Assembly: GCA_900546915.1 (NCBI GenBank)
Contig: UREY01000019.1
Location: forward strand, 1-42,328
Length of the DNA stretch: 42,328 nt
Reading direction: 5' to 3'
DNA from: an uncultured Eubacteriales bacterium
GTDB taxonomy: Bacteria; Bacillota; Clostridia; Oscillospirales; Oscillospiraceae
The position numbers were made by a program, and so were the translations under genes. Every line of letters starts with the position of its first letter. The stretch's first letter is position 1. Under the pieces are notes generated by a model. The model searched no databases. It had not been told where the DNA came from and worked only from the letters and a program-made list of their open reading frames with translations. Below, piece after piece: positions 25,732 to 35,086 of this stretch.

Positions 25732-27579
25732 ATGCCTGAATTTTTGCCCGTATGCCGGGCGGATATGAAGGCCCGGGGATGGGAGCAATGTGATTTTGTC
25801 TATGTCGTGGGAGACGCCTATGTGGATCATCCCTCTTTCGGCCACGCCATCATCAGCCGGGTCCTGGAGGCAGCCGGTTACAAGGTTGGGATTCTCTCTC
25901 AGCCGGACTGGAAAAACCCGGAATCCATCTGCGCCTTGGGCCGGCCGCGGCTCGGCTTTTTGGTCACGGGAGGCAACATGGATTCCATGGTCAACCATTA
26001 TTCCGTCTCCCTCCACCGGCGAAAAACTGACGCCTTCTCCCCCGGCGGCGCCATGAATCTGCGGCCGGACCGGGCCACCATTGTATACTGCAATCTGATT
26101 CGCCGGAGCTACCGGGACATCCCCATCATCATCGGCGGGGTGGAGGCCAGCCTGCGGCGGCTGGCGCATTACGACTATTGGTCCGACCAAATGCGCCGGT
26201 CCATTTTGCTGGACGCCCAAGCCGACCTGCTTCTCTACGGCATGGGCGAACGGAGCATCCGGGAGGTTGCAGACGGCCTGAACAGCGGCCTGGCCGTTTC
26301 CGATATGACTTACATCGACGGCACCGTATACCGGTGTCGGGACCTGGACGACAGTCTGCCCACTGTGATTTTACCCGCCTTTGAAGAAGTCCGAAACCAG
26401 CCCCGGCGGTATGCCGAGAGCTTTCAAACGCAGTACCGGAACACGGACCCCTACACTGCCAAGCGGCTGGCCGAGCCCTACGGCCCCCGGCAATTCGTGG
26501 TGCAGAATCCGCCGCAGAAGCCCCTGAGCCAAGCGGAAATGGACGCCGTCTATGACCTGCCCTACTGCCGGAATGCGCACCCCAGCTACCGCAAAGCCGG
26601 CGGCGTTCCCGCAATCCGGGAAGTGAAATTCAGTCTGGTATCCAATCGGGGCTGCTTCGGGGCCTGTTCCTTTTGCGCTCTGACCTTTCATCAGGGCAGA
26701 ATCATTCAGGCCCGCAGTCATGAATCCATTCTGGCCGAGGCAAAGCGCATGACGCAGGACCCGGACTTCAAGGGATATATTCACGATGTCGGCGGTCCTA
26801 CCGCCAATTTTCGCGCCCCGGCCTGTGAAAAGCAGCTGACGCAGGGTGCTTGCCCCGGGCGGCAGTGCCTATTTCCCACCCCCTGCCCCCACCTCCGGGC
26901 AGATCACAGCGATTACCTGAGCCTTCTGCGAAAGCTTCGAAAGCTGCCCGGCGTGAAGAAGGTGTTCATCCGCAGCGGCATCCGCTTCGACTACGTTCTG
27001 GCGGACCGCCGGGATACCTTCCTCCGGGAGCTGGTGCAGCATCACGTGTCCGGCCAACTGAAGGTGGCGCCGGAGCATGTATCTCAGCCGGTGCTTTCCA
27101 AAATGGGGAAGCCCGGCCATGCCGTCTACCAGCAATTTTCCGATCAGTATTTTGCATTGAACCGGCAGTATCATCGCAAGCAGTACCTGGTTCCCTATCT
27201 GATGTCCTCTCATCCCGGATCCACCTGGAAAGAGGCGGTCGAGCTGGCGGAGTTCGTCCGAGATCTGGGTTACATGCCGGAGCAGGTTCAGGATTTTTAT
27301 CCCACACCGTCCACCCTTTCCACTGTGATGTACTGTACCGGTTTGGACCCCAGGACCATGGAGCCGGTTTTTGTACCCCGGACTCCCCACGAAAAAGCCA
27401 TGCAGCGCGCTTTAATTCAATACCGGGACCCCAAAAATCAAAAGCTGGTTTATGAAGCGCTTCATCTGGCCGGTCGAGAAGATTTGATTGGGACCGGCCC
27501 AAAGTGCCTGATCCGGCCGCCCAAAGCCGCCGCGCAACCGGCATCCAAGCGACGGACGGCCGCCAAAGGCCGCAGATAG
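25732..27579 (+). CDS. YgiQ family radical SAM protein
   Basis: A 615-residue protein with an N-terminal YgiQ domain (FLPVCRADMKARGWEQCDF), a B12-binding-like segment, and a radical SAM core. The [4Fe-4S] motif is Cys308-x3-Cys312-x2-Cys315 (NRGCFGACSFCAL). A further group of cysteines (CEKQLTQGACPGRQCLF and PCPH) may bind a second cluster. The C-terminal tail is basic (SKRRTAAKGRR). Family members are widespread in anaerobes; the reaction is unknown. Confidence 0.93.
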   Translation: MPEFLPVCRADMKARGWEQCDFVYVVGDAYVDHPSFGHAIISRVLEAAGYKVGILSQPDWKNPESICALGRPRLGFLVTGGNMDSMVNHYSVSLHRRKTDAFSPGGAMNLRPDRATIVYCNLIRRSYRDIPIIIGGVEASLRRLAHYDYWSDQMRRSILLDAQADLLLYGMGERSIREVADGLNSGLAVSDMTYIDGTVYRCRDLDDSLPTVILPAFEEVRNQPRRYAESFQTQYRNTDPYTAKRLAEPYGPRQFVVQNPPQKPLSQAEMDAVYDLPYCRNAHPSYRKAGGVPAIREVKFSLVSNRGCFGACSFCALTFHQGRIIQARSHESILAEAKRMTQDPDFKGYIHDVGGPTANFRAPACEKQLTQGACPGRQCLFPTPCPHLRADHSDYLSLLRKLRKLPGVKKVFIRSGIRFDYVLADRRDTFLRELVQHHVSGQLKVAPEHVSQPVLSKMGKPGHAVYQQFSDQYFALNRQYHRKQYLVPYLMSSHPGSTWKEAVELAEFVRDLGYMPEQVQDFYPTPSTLSTVMYCTGLDPRTMEPVFVPRTPHEKAMQRALIQYRDPKNQKLVYEALHLAGREDLIGTGPKCLIRPPKAAAQPASKRRTAAKGRR

Positions 27580-27643
27580 TCCGCATATCCCCGTAGAGCC
27601 TGTCATAGAGTATTCCATACGAACTGGAATTTGAGGTGGAAGT

Positions 27644-28258
27644 ATGGAACACACTGCCAATCAGGCCGCCATCCGGGGCTCTCTGCTGGAGCTGCCGCAG
27701 TTTTCTCACGAGAATCACGGCAATCGATTCTACCGCTTTGTTCTGGAAGTCCCCCGGCTCTCCGGAGCCGTGGATCATCTGCCGGTCATTGCCCGGGAAG
27801 AGGTCTTGAATCAAATGGATCTGTCCGGCGGAGAGCGGATCGAGGTACGGGGCCAAGTCCGCTCCTTTAACAACCACAGCCCAACGGGGCAGCGGCTCTT
27901 AATCTTCGTCTTCGCCAGCTCTGTGCAAACCAGCCGGGAGGAGCCTTGCAATGAAATCCTCCTCACCGGCGCCATTTGTAAGGCTCCTGTTTACCGGCGG
28001 ACCCCTCTGGGCCGGGAAATTTGCGATGTTATGCTGGCCGTGCCCCGTTCATACCGGCGCTCGGATTACTTACCCTGTATCCTGTGGGGCCGGACTGCAC
28101 AGGCCCTCTCCCAGTGCGCCACAGGAGACACCATTCGCCTGACCGGACGCCTACAGAGTAGGCTCTACCGCAAAGCCACCGAGGAGGGGGTAGAGCTGCG
28201 TACCGCTTATGAAATTTCCGCCCTCACCGCACAACGTGAGCCGGATCCCCTTCTTTAA
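27644..28258 (+). CDS. SSB-like protein with two OB folds
   Basis: A 204-residue protein with two tandem OB-fold repeats. The first (about 8-95) contains IRGSLLELPQF and RIEVRGQVRSFN; the second (about 103-195) contains EILLTGAICKAPVYRRTPLGREICDVMLAV and DTIRLTGRLQSR, the pattern of single-stranded-DNA-binding proteins. It lacks the acidic linker and the DDDIPF-type tip of housekeeping SSB and ends EPDPLL. It is probably a clostridial SSB paralogue; the DNA-binding role is inferred. TTGAGGTGG precedes the ATG, and a small inverted repeat ATTCCA/TGGAAT (27612-27630) lies upstream. Its last 35 nt overlap the convergent RluA-type gene. Confidence 0.78.
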   Translation: MEHTANQAAIRGSLLELPQFSHENHGNRFYRFVLEVPRLSGAVDHLPVIAREEVLNQMDLSGGERIEVRGQVRSFNNHSPTGQRLLIFVFASSVQTSREEPCNEILLTGAICKAPVYRRTPLGREICDVMLAVPRSYRRSDYLPCILWGRTAQALSQCATGDTIRLTGRLQSRLYRKATEEGVELRTAYEISALTAQREPDPLL

Positions 28259-28946
28259 AGACGGCAGACTTTGAACCGCCTTCAGAAGCCCGGCCGTCCC
28301 ATGGAGACGCCTCCGGAAAGGCAGAGGAAAACGAAGACCAGATTTCCCCCGCCGGGGGCCGGCAGAAGGTCAACATTCGGCCTGTGGACGGATGAGGGAA
28401 CGTCAGGCGAAAGGACCAAAGGGCAGGCGCGGCAGCTTTGTCGCGGCTGCCGTATTTATGGTCACCTGCTAAAGGAAATCCCCGGCTGGCAAACTGAACC
28501 CGAATTTGATGGCTCCGGCCGGTGTACAGCCGGATGTGAACCAAGGTCAAATTTTCCCGGGCTTCCAGCGTCCGGTAAGCCAGCTTGGCCGCCTTCACCC
28601 CTTTGCGCATGCGCCGGACCACAAAGACATGATTTTTTTCCTTGTCTTTCCAAAGGAGGTCCTCCCACACCCCCTCCGGCCCCATGGGGCGGCCGTGGAT
28701 CAAAGCCAGGTACTCTTTTGCCATGCCTCCGTCCTGAATCGCCCGGGACAGGGCTGCCGCAGCAGCCTTGGTCCGGGCATAAACCATGACGCCGCCTACA
28801 TTGCGGTCCAGTCTGTGGACCGGATATATGCTCCCGCCCAGCGCGTCCTGCAGCAGCCCCGGCAAAGAGCCGGGTCCTGCCTCGGATAAGACGCCCTGCG
28901 GTTTGATGCAAACGGCGATTTGCGCATCTTGATACAACAGCTCCAT
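28224..28946 (-). CDS. RluA family pseudouridine synthase
   Basis: A 240-residue RNA pseudouridine synthase. PVHRLDRNVGGVMVYARTK holds the catalytic Asp47, and TGRSHQIRVQFASRGFPLAGDHKYG is the conserved late motif. No S4 domain is present. The RNA target is not predictable. ATG at 28946 has AGGGGGAG 6 nt upstream; the upstream open frame crosses the divergent promoters and is not used. The 3' end overlaps the convergent SSB-like gene by 35 nt, with no terminator between them. Confidence 0.92.
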   Translation of the reverse strand: MELLYQDAQIAVCIKPQGVLSEAGPGSLPGLLQDALGGSIYPVHRLDRNVGGVMVYARTKAAAAALSRAIQDGGMAKEYLALIHGRPMGPEGVWEDLLWKDKEKNHVFVVRRMRKGVKAAKLAYRTLEARENLTLVHIRLYTGRSHQIRVQFASRGFPLAGDHKYGSRDKAAAPALWSFRLTFPHPSTGRMLTFCRPPAGEIWSSFSSAFPEASPWDGRASEGGSKSAVFKEGDPAHVVR

Positions 28947-28971
28947 CTGAACTCCCCCTAGATTTTCTCTG

Positions 28972-29000
28972 AGTATACACGATTTTGCATGCCGATACAA
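28972..29000 (-). promoter_or_regulatory. Promoter of the RluA-type gene
   Basis: Minus strand: -35 TTGTAT (28995-29000), 17-bp spacer, -10 TATACT (28972-28977). It lies back to back with the ABC exporter promoter, with 11 nt between the two -35 boxes. Confidence 0.65.
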
Positions 29001-29011
29001 CCGTTGCACCC

Positions 29012-29039
29012 TTGCATTTTGGGCAAAAATCGTTATAAT
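29012..29039 (+). promoter_or_regulatory. Promoter of the ABC exporter gene
   Basis: -35 TTGCAT (29012-29017), 16-bp spacer, -10 TATAAT (29034-29039), 40 nt before the start codon. Confidence 0.72.
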
Positions 29040-29078
29040 AGGGCCAGAATATTCAATACAAGCGAGGAATCGACAGTT

Positions 29079-30830
29079 ATGACCACGAAAGATTATCAGA
29101 CCAAGGGGTCTCTGCGCATCTTCTTCTCCTACTTTAAGCCCCACCGGCGGCTGTTTCTCCTGGATATGTCCTGCGCCATGTTGGTCTCCGTCATCGACCT
29201 GGCCTTTCCCTTAATATCCCGGACTGCCATGTACGAGTGGCTCCCCAATCGCGCTTACCGCACCTTCTTCCTTGTGATGGCCGGCGTGGTGGCGGCATAT
29301 GTCCTGCGCAGTGCGCTCAACTATATCATCTGTTACTGGGGCCACACCTTCGGCATCCGGGTAGAAGCGGACATTCGCCGGGATTTGTTCACCCATATGC
29401 AGGACCTGGGATTTGATTTCTATGACCGGAACCGCACCGGCCAGCTGATGAGCCGACTGACCTCCGACCTGTTCGACCTGACGGAATTGGCCCACCACGG
29501 TCCGGAAGACACCGTGACCTCCTGCATCACCATCCTGGGCGCCTTGGCGGTTATGTTCTCCATACAGTGGAAGCTGGCCCTGGTGGTTGCCGTTCTGATT
29601 CCGATCTTCGCCCTGGTGGTTACCACACAGCGCCGGCGTATGTCGGCGGTCTCCAAGGAGGTCAAGCAGAAAATCGGGCACATCAATACGGAAATTGAAT
29701 CCTCTCTTTCCGGCATCCGGACCGCTAAGGCCTTCGCAAACGAAAGCTGGGAGAATCACCGCTTCAGCCGGGCCAACGGGAAGTACAAAACCTCCAAGCG
29801 CCAGTTTCACAAAGCCATGGCGCGGTTCAATTCCACCATGGAATTTTTCCTGTGCAGCCTGCAGGTGGTTGTCATCGCCTTTGGCGGGTGGCTGATTATG
29901 CGGGAGCAGATGGACCTGGTGGACCTTTTGACCTTCTCCTTGTACATCGGCACGTTCGTCAATCCCATGCGGAAATTGGCCAACTTTTCCGAGATGTTTG
30001 CCAGCGGCTTTGCCGGTTTGTCCCGTTTCCGGGATATCATGAGCACCGAGCCCAGTCAAAAAGATCCCCCGGAAGCCCAGACCTTGTCCCATGTGACCGG
30101 CAAAATCGACGTCAATCATGTCAGTTTCGCTTACGATGGAGATCTGGCCGTCCTGCACAACGTGGATTTGCACGTAAAGCCCGGTGAGACCGTAGCCATT
30201 GTCGGTCCTTCCGGCGGCGGAAAATCCACCCTGTGTCAGCTCATCCCCCGGTTCTACGACGTGTCCTCCGGCAGCATTTGCATCGACGGCGTCGACGTGC
30301 GCAAGGTTACGCAAAAATCCATTCATCAGAACATCGGCATTGTTCAGCAGGACGTTTTCCTCTTTGCCGACACCATTTTTGAAAACATTCGTTACGGCAA
30401 GCCCGACGCCACGGAAGAAGAAGTCTACGAAGCCGCTAAGAAGGCTGAAATCTACGACGATATCCTGGCCATGCCGGACGGCTTTGACACCTATGTGGGC
30501 GAACGAGGCACCCTCTTGTCCGGTGGGCAAAAGCAGCGGGTATCCATCGCCCGAATTTTCCTGAAAAACCCCCCCATCCTGATTTTGGACGAAGCAACCT
30601 CCGCTCTGGATTCCGTCACCGAGGCCAAGATTCAGAGAGCCTTTGACAACCTCTCCCAGGGCAGAACCACCCTCATCATCGCCCACCGCCTGTCCACCAT
30701 ACGCTCGGCTTCCCGCATTGTCTCCATTGCCGACGGAGTCATTCAGGAAGAGGGAACCCATACGGAGCTTCTGTCGAAAGGCGGTCTTTACGCAGACCTC
30801 TACCGCACTCAGAGCAGTCTGGCATGCTGA
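29079..30830 (+). CDS. ABC transporter, fused permease and ATPase (exporter type)
   Basis: A 583-residue half-transporter. An ABC-type-1 membrane domain with six helices (about 15-320) is followed by an ATPase domain with Walker A GPSGGGKST (376-384), Q-loop VQQDVFLF, signature LSGGQKQR, Walker B ILILDEATSALD and H-loop IIAHRLS. Such MsbA/LmrA/YknU-like proteins act as homo- or heterodimers exporting lipids, drugs or peptides. Only one half gene is present, so a homodimer is likely. It is bounded by its own promoter and terminator. The start at 29079 is preferred (GAGG upstream); earlier in-frame ATGs overlap the promoter. Confidence 0.93.
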   Translation: MTTKDYQTKGSLRIFFSYFKPHRRLFLLDMSCAMLVSVIDLAFPLISRTAMYEWLPNRAYRTFFLVMAGVVAAYVLRSALNYIICYWGHTFGIRVEADIRRDLFTHMQDLGFDFYDRNRTGQLMSRLTSDLFDLTELAHHGPEDTVTSCITILGALAVMFSIQWKLALVVAVLIPIFALVVTTQRRRMSAVSKEVKQKIGHINTEIESSLSGIRTAKAFANESWENHRFSRANGKYKTSKRQFHKAMARFNSTMEFFLCSLQVVVIAFGGWLIMREQMDLVDLLTFSLYIGTFVNPMRKLANFSEMFASGFAGLSRFRDIMSTEPSQKDPPEAQTLSHVTGKIDVNHVSFAYDGDLAVLHNVDLHVKPGETVAIVGPSGGGKSTLCQLIPRFYDVSSGSICIDGVDVRKVTQKSIHQNIGIVQQDVFLFADTIFENIRYGKPDATEEEVYEAAKKAEIYDDILAMPDGFDTYVGERGTLLSGGQKQRVSIARIFLKNPPILILDEATSALDSVTEAKIQRAFDNLSQGRTTLIIAHRLSTIRSASRIVSIADGVIQEEGTHTELLSKGGLYADLYRTQSSLAC

Positions 30831-30879
30831 ACCGGCAGCAGTCCCAACAGCAACCAAATGACCGTCTGATTGAAACAAG

Positions 30880-30918
30880 CATAGCCCGCTTCCCTTCGGG
30901 GTTGCGGGCTATGTTCGT
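30880..30918 (+). terminator. Intrinsic terminator of the ABC exporter gene
   Basis: CATAGCCCGC (30880-30889) pairs perfectly with GCGGGCTATG (30904-30913); inside, CCC pairs with GGG around TTCG. TTCGTT follows. Confidence 0.8.
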
Positions 30919-31274
30919 TACATTTACCTGCTGTTCATGTCAAAACTCTTTACAAGCTTTTTCAATTATGCTACTATAAGAATACAACGAAGAAACCTCT
31001 TCCTTAAAAGTGAAATTATATGCTTTTTCTATGTCTTTCCGAATCGAGAGCCTGTCGGCATGTACACGCATCGCTTTTTCCATATATGTTATGCTGTTGG
31101 TTCTCCAATTACATGGCGCGTTTTCTAAAATGGTGTCTTTGATATTCCGTGTCGCAACTTTAGGAAGTTGCCATTACCTGCCTGCATCAGACTTCTGTAA
31201 GCGATTCATTGCAACACATCTGGCGCATGGCCTAAGCCATGCGCCAGATAGACAATATGGGGGAGGGGTGCCGT
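30919..31274 (+). promoter_or_regulatory. Promoter and structured leader of the FtsX/MacB-type ABC operon
   Basis: No gene is supported here. A promoter is visible at 30949-30977: -35 TTTACA (30949-30954), 17 bp, -10 TACTAT (30972-30977). A transcript from it would have a leader of about 290 nt. Two hairpins are clear: GCAACTT (31154-31160) with AAGTTGC (31165-31171), and a perfect 14-bp stem 31218-31231 with 31236-31249 around CTAA, ending 25 nt before the permease start. Neither is followed by a U-run. A 63-codon open frame at 30937-31128 overlaps the promoter and has no ribosome binding site. Confidence 0.55.
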
Positions 31275-33182
31275 ATGAACCTATTCAGAAAGCATCTGCA
31301 GCGTACACCTGCGTTTACCGCGCTGTTGGCACTGCTGATGGCGGTGGCAATCGCCTTTTGCGCCATCGGCTTCGCTGCTTGGAGTGGCGCAAGAGCACAG
31401 TTTAAACAGGTAGATGCGCAATATACCACCATTGCAGTTCCGCGTGGAGACGCGTTTTGGACTGGCCTGCTGTACGAAAAAAAGCAACTGACACCTTTGA
31501 CACTGCAAACAGAGCGGAACTATCCAGGGCTGTTGGCGGACGACCGCCGGGGCTTTCTAATGGCTCATGTATCTGGGTGCGATTCCCTATCTGCTTATGA
31601 ACAAAACAATTATAGCAGTGCAGATTTTGATGCATACGGAAATTCTATGGCTGTTATCGCAGTGCGGTGTTCCTCTGTCACAGAAATGGATGCACCGATT
31701 GAGCAGGCGATTTTTGATGAAAATGGTGAAATTGTAGATTATGAAACAGTGGTAGAGCGAAGCTACTATGCCAATTTTTCTCTGGAAACAGTCGTCTGCC
31801 GTCTTCCAGCCTATGACATTCTACCTGAGGCAACGGAGATTACCTTGGGTTCCTCTTTGTTCACCGCTGATGGGCAGGTCCCCTTTGCAGTTGGCAAAAC
31901 TTACCTGCTTCTTGGTACTTATGAAGGTCCATATGCTGTGCAGAACTATGAACTCGAGGAATCGGAGCCTGTGTGGACGTTTCCCTCCCCGGGAGAGCAC
32001 CGCTTTACTCTTGACGGTAAGAGAGACAATGGAACATCCCGGAACAGCGACGATGGAAACATGCTGTTTTCCTGGCAGCAGATCAAAGAAGGAGAGGATG
32101 TCTATCTCTGCCTCACGGAGGACTCCCTTCCTTTTTACGCAGAGTATCATGGGGAATTGCAGGATTTTCTAAATAGTGATGCCGGGAAAGTGTGGCAAAA
32201 TGAAATAATCCCCATGTGTGCGTTGAACTACGAAAGTGCAAGTGTCATTTTAACTGATTATGTAAACAGCCTACTCTTGTTTAATACCGGTGAAGCCGGT
32301 ATCCTGGAGGGCCGCAGCTTTGAAGCCGAAGAATATGCAGACGGCGAAGCTGTATGCCTGGTCAGTGCCGCCTATGCGCTAAAGAATAATCTTTCTGTAG
32401 GCGATACCGTGAATCTGGATCTGTATCAGGCGGAATTGGGTTTTAGGGAAAACCCCAGCAGCTCTTTTCATGAGGAAATGGAGCCGGTGTTGGTTCAGTC
32501 CCCCTGTAAACCGAGCAATCGAATTGGGGTGCAGAAGGACTATACCATCGTCGGAATTTATACCGCGCCGGAGTTCTCTTCCGGCTTGCACAGCTTTCAG
32601 GCAGACACGATTTTGATTCCCAAGGCGTCTGTTCCCAATGCTTCCGCATATGAAAATATAACAAGTCCGCTTCTGTATTCCATCGTTCTGAAAAATGGTG
32701 GAGAAGCCGAATTTGAAGCATACATGGAATCCCTGGGCTATGGGGGTTCATTTGCATATTTTAATCAGGGCTATAACGCGCTGGCCAATACACTTTCGGT
32801 GATCTCTGCCAACGCTCTGCGCCTGCTTCTTATGGGATGCAGCGTATTCTTGCTGGCCATGTCGCTGTTCCTGTTTCTGAATTTTAGAAGAATGAGAACC
32901 GTCGTTCGGGGTATGCGGCTGTTAGGTGTAAAGGCAACAGCAGTTTGGTTGGAGCAGTTCCAAACGATGGCCACTTTGATTTTCATCTCCGTTATATTGG
33001 GGGCCGGATTGGGTTCGGCGCTATATAGGGCAGTAACGGCACTGGTGTTATCAGAAGCCGTTGCGCTGCGTCCTCAGGCACTCCTGCTTTGCGTTGGGGG
33101 CCTAGCAGCGGTGCTGATCCTGGCGGCGGCTGTATGTGCGTGGTTTGTAGCAAGGCGTAATCTTATGAGGAGTCAGGCATGA
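31275..33182 (+). CDS. ABC transporter permease, MacB/FtsX-like, with a large external domain
   Basis: A 635-residue permease: one N-terminal membrane helix (about 14-38), a long extracytoplasmic domain (about 40-510), and three C-terminal helices starting near LLLMGCSVFLLAMSLFLFL, then TLIFISVILGAGLGSALYR and LLLCVGGLAAVLILAAAVCAWF. This is the layout of one half of a MacB/FtsX permease. The external domain has no motif I recognise. GGAGG lies 8 nt before the ATG at 31275. Its stop overlaps the next permease (ATGA). Codon use is less GC-rich than in neighbouring housekeeping genes, suggesting later acquisition. Confidence 0.85.
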   Translation: MNLFRKHLQRTPAFTALLALLMAVAIAFCAIGFAAWSGARAQFKQVDAQYTTIAVPRGDAFWTGLLYEKKQLTPLTLQTERNYPGLLADDRRGFLMAHVSGCDSLSAYEQNNYSSADFDAYGNSMAVIAVRCSSVTEMDAPIEQAIFDENGEIVDYETVVERSYYANFSLETVVCRLPAYDILPEATEITLGSSLFTADGQVPFAVGKTYLLLGTYEGPYAVQNYELEESEPVWTFPSPGEHRFTLDGKRDNGTSRNSDDGNMLFSWQQIKEGEDVYLCLTEDSLPFYAEYHGELQDFLNSDAGKVWQNEIIPMCALNYESASVILTDYVNSLLLFNTGEAGILEGRSFEAEEYADGEAVCLVSAAYALKNNLSVGDTVNLDLYQAELGFRENPSSSFHEEMEPVLVQSPCKPSNRIGVQKDYTIVGIYTAPEFSSGLHSFQADTILIPKASVPNASAYENITSPLLYSIVLKNGGEAEFEAYMESLGYGGSFAYFNQGYNALANTLSVISANALRLLLMGCSVFLLAMSLFLFLNFRRMRTVVRGMRLLGVKATAVWLEQFQTMATLIFISVILGAGLGSALYRAVTALVLSEAVALRPQALLLCVGGLAAVLILAAAVCAWFVARRNLMRSQA

Positions 33183-34366
33183 AACAGCAAAACAAAAAAA
33201 TGGGGCAGGCGCTCCAGTGGATCACACTGGCGGTATTGTGGCGGCGCAAAGGCACCAGTATGCTTCTCGCCGCAGTAGCGGCTTTGGGGGTGTTTGCTTC
33301 GGCCGCTCTTCAAAATCTGACTGTTCGGCAAGAGGCGGCCATGGCAGATATGGTACGCAATACCCAAATCCATTGCGTGGTTACCAACCCCCAAGGCTCA
33401 AACAGCGACAACCTACAGATGTTCTCCGCTTTTGTAGATATGCTGACGGGAAAGCGGCACGAGCGGGGATGTTATCTAGATGAATATGTGAAAAATGTGC
33501 GGGCAAAGGCCTCCTTCTCACTGTCCCAGCCACAGGGCATGACCCTGCGGCGGATTTTAAGTTTTGATTCCGACAGCGCTCTGACAGCGGTAGCAGGCGT
33601 CCGCATTTCCTTGACGGCAGGTTGGACGGAAGCCGCATTTCAAACAAACTCCCGGGTGTGCATCATTCCCTCTGGATTGGAAACGCAGATTGGCGCAGAT
33701 GGTCAGACCTATATCACGATCATCATGAACGATATGCCTATCAAGCTTCAGGTGATTGGCACGGTTTTCGGCAGCGCTGGAAATGTGATCTGGTGTCCCT
33801 TTTACTTGCAACAGCAAGAAGGAATTTCAGAGGCATTTCGGGTGGAAAGTTGTTCATTCGACATTTCGGACAATGCCAGACTGGAGGAGTGCAAGACCGC
33901 AATTTACGAAACCTTTATCGTGCCGGGCTTGTCCCATGTCAGCGATGGCCTAAGCTACGGGGTGTTCATTCAGGACGAAACCTATCAGAGTACTTTGGCG
34001 GAATTGCGCTCCAACCTCTCCATACTGCGGCTGCTGTTGCCCATCCTGATTGTACTGTGCGGTTGCATGGGATTTCTAGCCGCATATCTCACCACCCGCG
34101 GCCGGGTCCGAGAATTTGCGGTCATGCGGTGTCTGGGGCTCAAGCGGAACAGCATATTCGGCCAGGTATTTGAAGAGCAAGCCATACTGGCAATCATGGG
34201 AGCAACGGCAGGCGGGATTGCCGGTTTCCTGCTGGAAGGTTCTTACTCCGGCGAAGCGATTGCCAAGGCCGGGCTGATCTTGGTTATTTTCCTCGGAGGG
34301 GCAGCTGCTGCCAGTTGGAATGTAACGCGTGTGAACGTCATGAAGTTAATGAAAGTGGAGGAATGA
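33179..34366 (+). CDS. ABC transporter permease, FtsX-like
   Basis: A 395-residue permease with an N-terminal helix (about 27-46), an external domain (about 48-275) and three C-terminal helices (LLLPILIVLCGCMGFLAAYL, AILAIMGATAGGIAGFLL, AGLILVIFLGGAAAASW). The cytoplasmic loop TTRGRVREFAVMRCLGLKRNSIFGQV is the conserved FtsX-type coupling segment. With the preceding permease it forms a heterodimer by inference from order and overlap. The ATPase gene follows after 3 nt. Confidence 0.88.
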   Translation: MKQQNKKMGQALQWITLAVLWRRKGTSMLLAAVAALGVFASAALQNLTVRQEAAMADMVRNTQIHCVVTNPQGSNSDNLQMFSAFVDMLTGKRHERGCYLDEYVKNVRAKASFSLSQPQGMTLRRILSFDSDSALTAVAGVRISLTAGWTEAAFQTNSRVCIIPSGLETQIGADGQTYITIIMNDMPIKLQVIGTVFGSAGNVIWCPFYLQQQEGISEAFRVESCSFDISDNARLEECKTAIYETFIVPGLSHVSDGLSYGVFIQDETYQSTLAELRSNLSILRLLLPILIVLCGCMGFLAAYLTTRGRVREFAVMRCLGLKRNSIFGQVFEEQAILAIMGATAGGIAGFLLEGSYSGEAIAKAGLILVIFLGGAAAASWNVTRVNVMKLMKVEE

Positions 34367-34369
34367 GCC

Positions 34370-35041
34370 ATGAAATGCTTACAGGCCAATGATGTCGTCT
34401 ATGCCTATCAAAATAAATATCAAACCGTACGAGCACTAAACGGTGTCAGCGCAGACTTTATACAGGGGAAAATGTATGCCATCATAGGAGCCTCCGGCAG
34501 CGGAAAGACCACATTCTTATCCTTATTGGCTGGGTTGGATGTGCCGTCTGCCGGCAGCATCACCTGGAATGGGGAATCCACCACCCGGATTGACCGGGAC
34601 AACTACCGGCTGGAGCATGTTTCTGTTATTTATCAAAATTTCAATCTGTTTTTTCATTTAACCGTGTTGGAAAATACCGCCTATCCGCTGTATGTCAGAA
34701 AAATGGCAAAGCGGGAAGCCGATATTTTGGCCAGAGAGAAGCTTTTGAGCGTGGGCCTAAAAGACGAGCAATTTAGGCGTTTTCCCAACATGCTGTCCGG
34801 CGGCGAACAGCAGCGTGTTGCCATCGCGCGGGCGCTGGCAGCGGGCAGTGAAATCATTCTGGCCGACGAGCCCACGGGCAATCTGGACAGCGAGAACAGC
34901 CGAAAGATTGTCGAGATTTTACAGCAGTCGGCCCATGCAGAAGGCCGGTGTGTCATCATTGTCACCCACGATCCCGCAGTTGCGCAGGCTGCGGACGTTA
35001 TTCTTCACATGCAAGACGGCAAACTGATCGCAGAATCGTAA
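34370..35041 (+). CDS. ABC transporter ATP-binding protein (MacB/LolD type)
   Basis: A 223-residue ATPase with Walker A GASGSGKT (40-47), Q-loop VIYQNFNLF, signature LSGGEQQR, Walker [13 protein letters not shown] and H-loop IIVTHDP. The DEPTGNLD form marks the MacB/LolD/FtsE class, which moves substrate by mechanotransmission rather than transport through the membrane. It is the third gene of the operon. In Firmicutes such systems often confer bacteriocin or antibiotic resistance and are paired with a two-component system, but no regulator gene lies beside it here. Confidence 0.93.
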   Translation: MKCLQANDVVYAYQNKYQTVRALNGVSADFIQGKMYAIIGASGSGKTTFLSLLAGLDVPSAGSITWNGESTTRIDRDNYRLEHVSVIYQNFNLFFHLTVLENTAYPLYVRKMAKREADILAREKLLSVGLKDEQFRRFPNMLSGGEQQRVAIARALAAGSEIILADEPTGNLDSENSRKIVEILQQSAHAEGRCVIIVTHDPAVAQAADVILHMQDGKLIAES

Positions 35042-35086
35042 GACGAGTCAGGCCGACGTACGCTTGGGATGCAAATTGAAATTCTT

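Noticed and set aside
29211..30878. A 555-codon open frame on the minus strand
   Set aside because: It is antisense to the ABC exporter gene, which has intact Walker and signature motifs, and it has no recognisable domain.
30937..31128. Small 63-codon frame before the permease operon
   Set aside because: It overlaps the likely promoter, lacks a ribosome binding site and resembles no protein.
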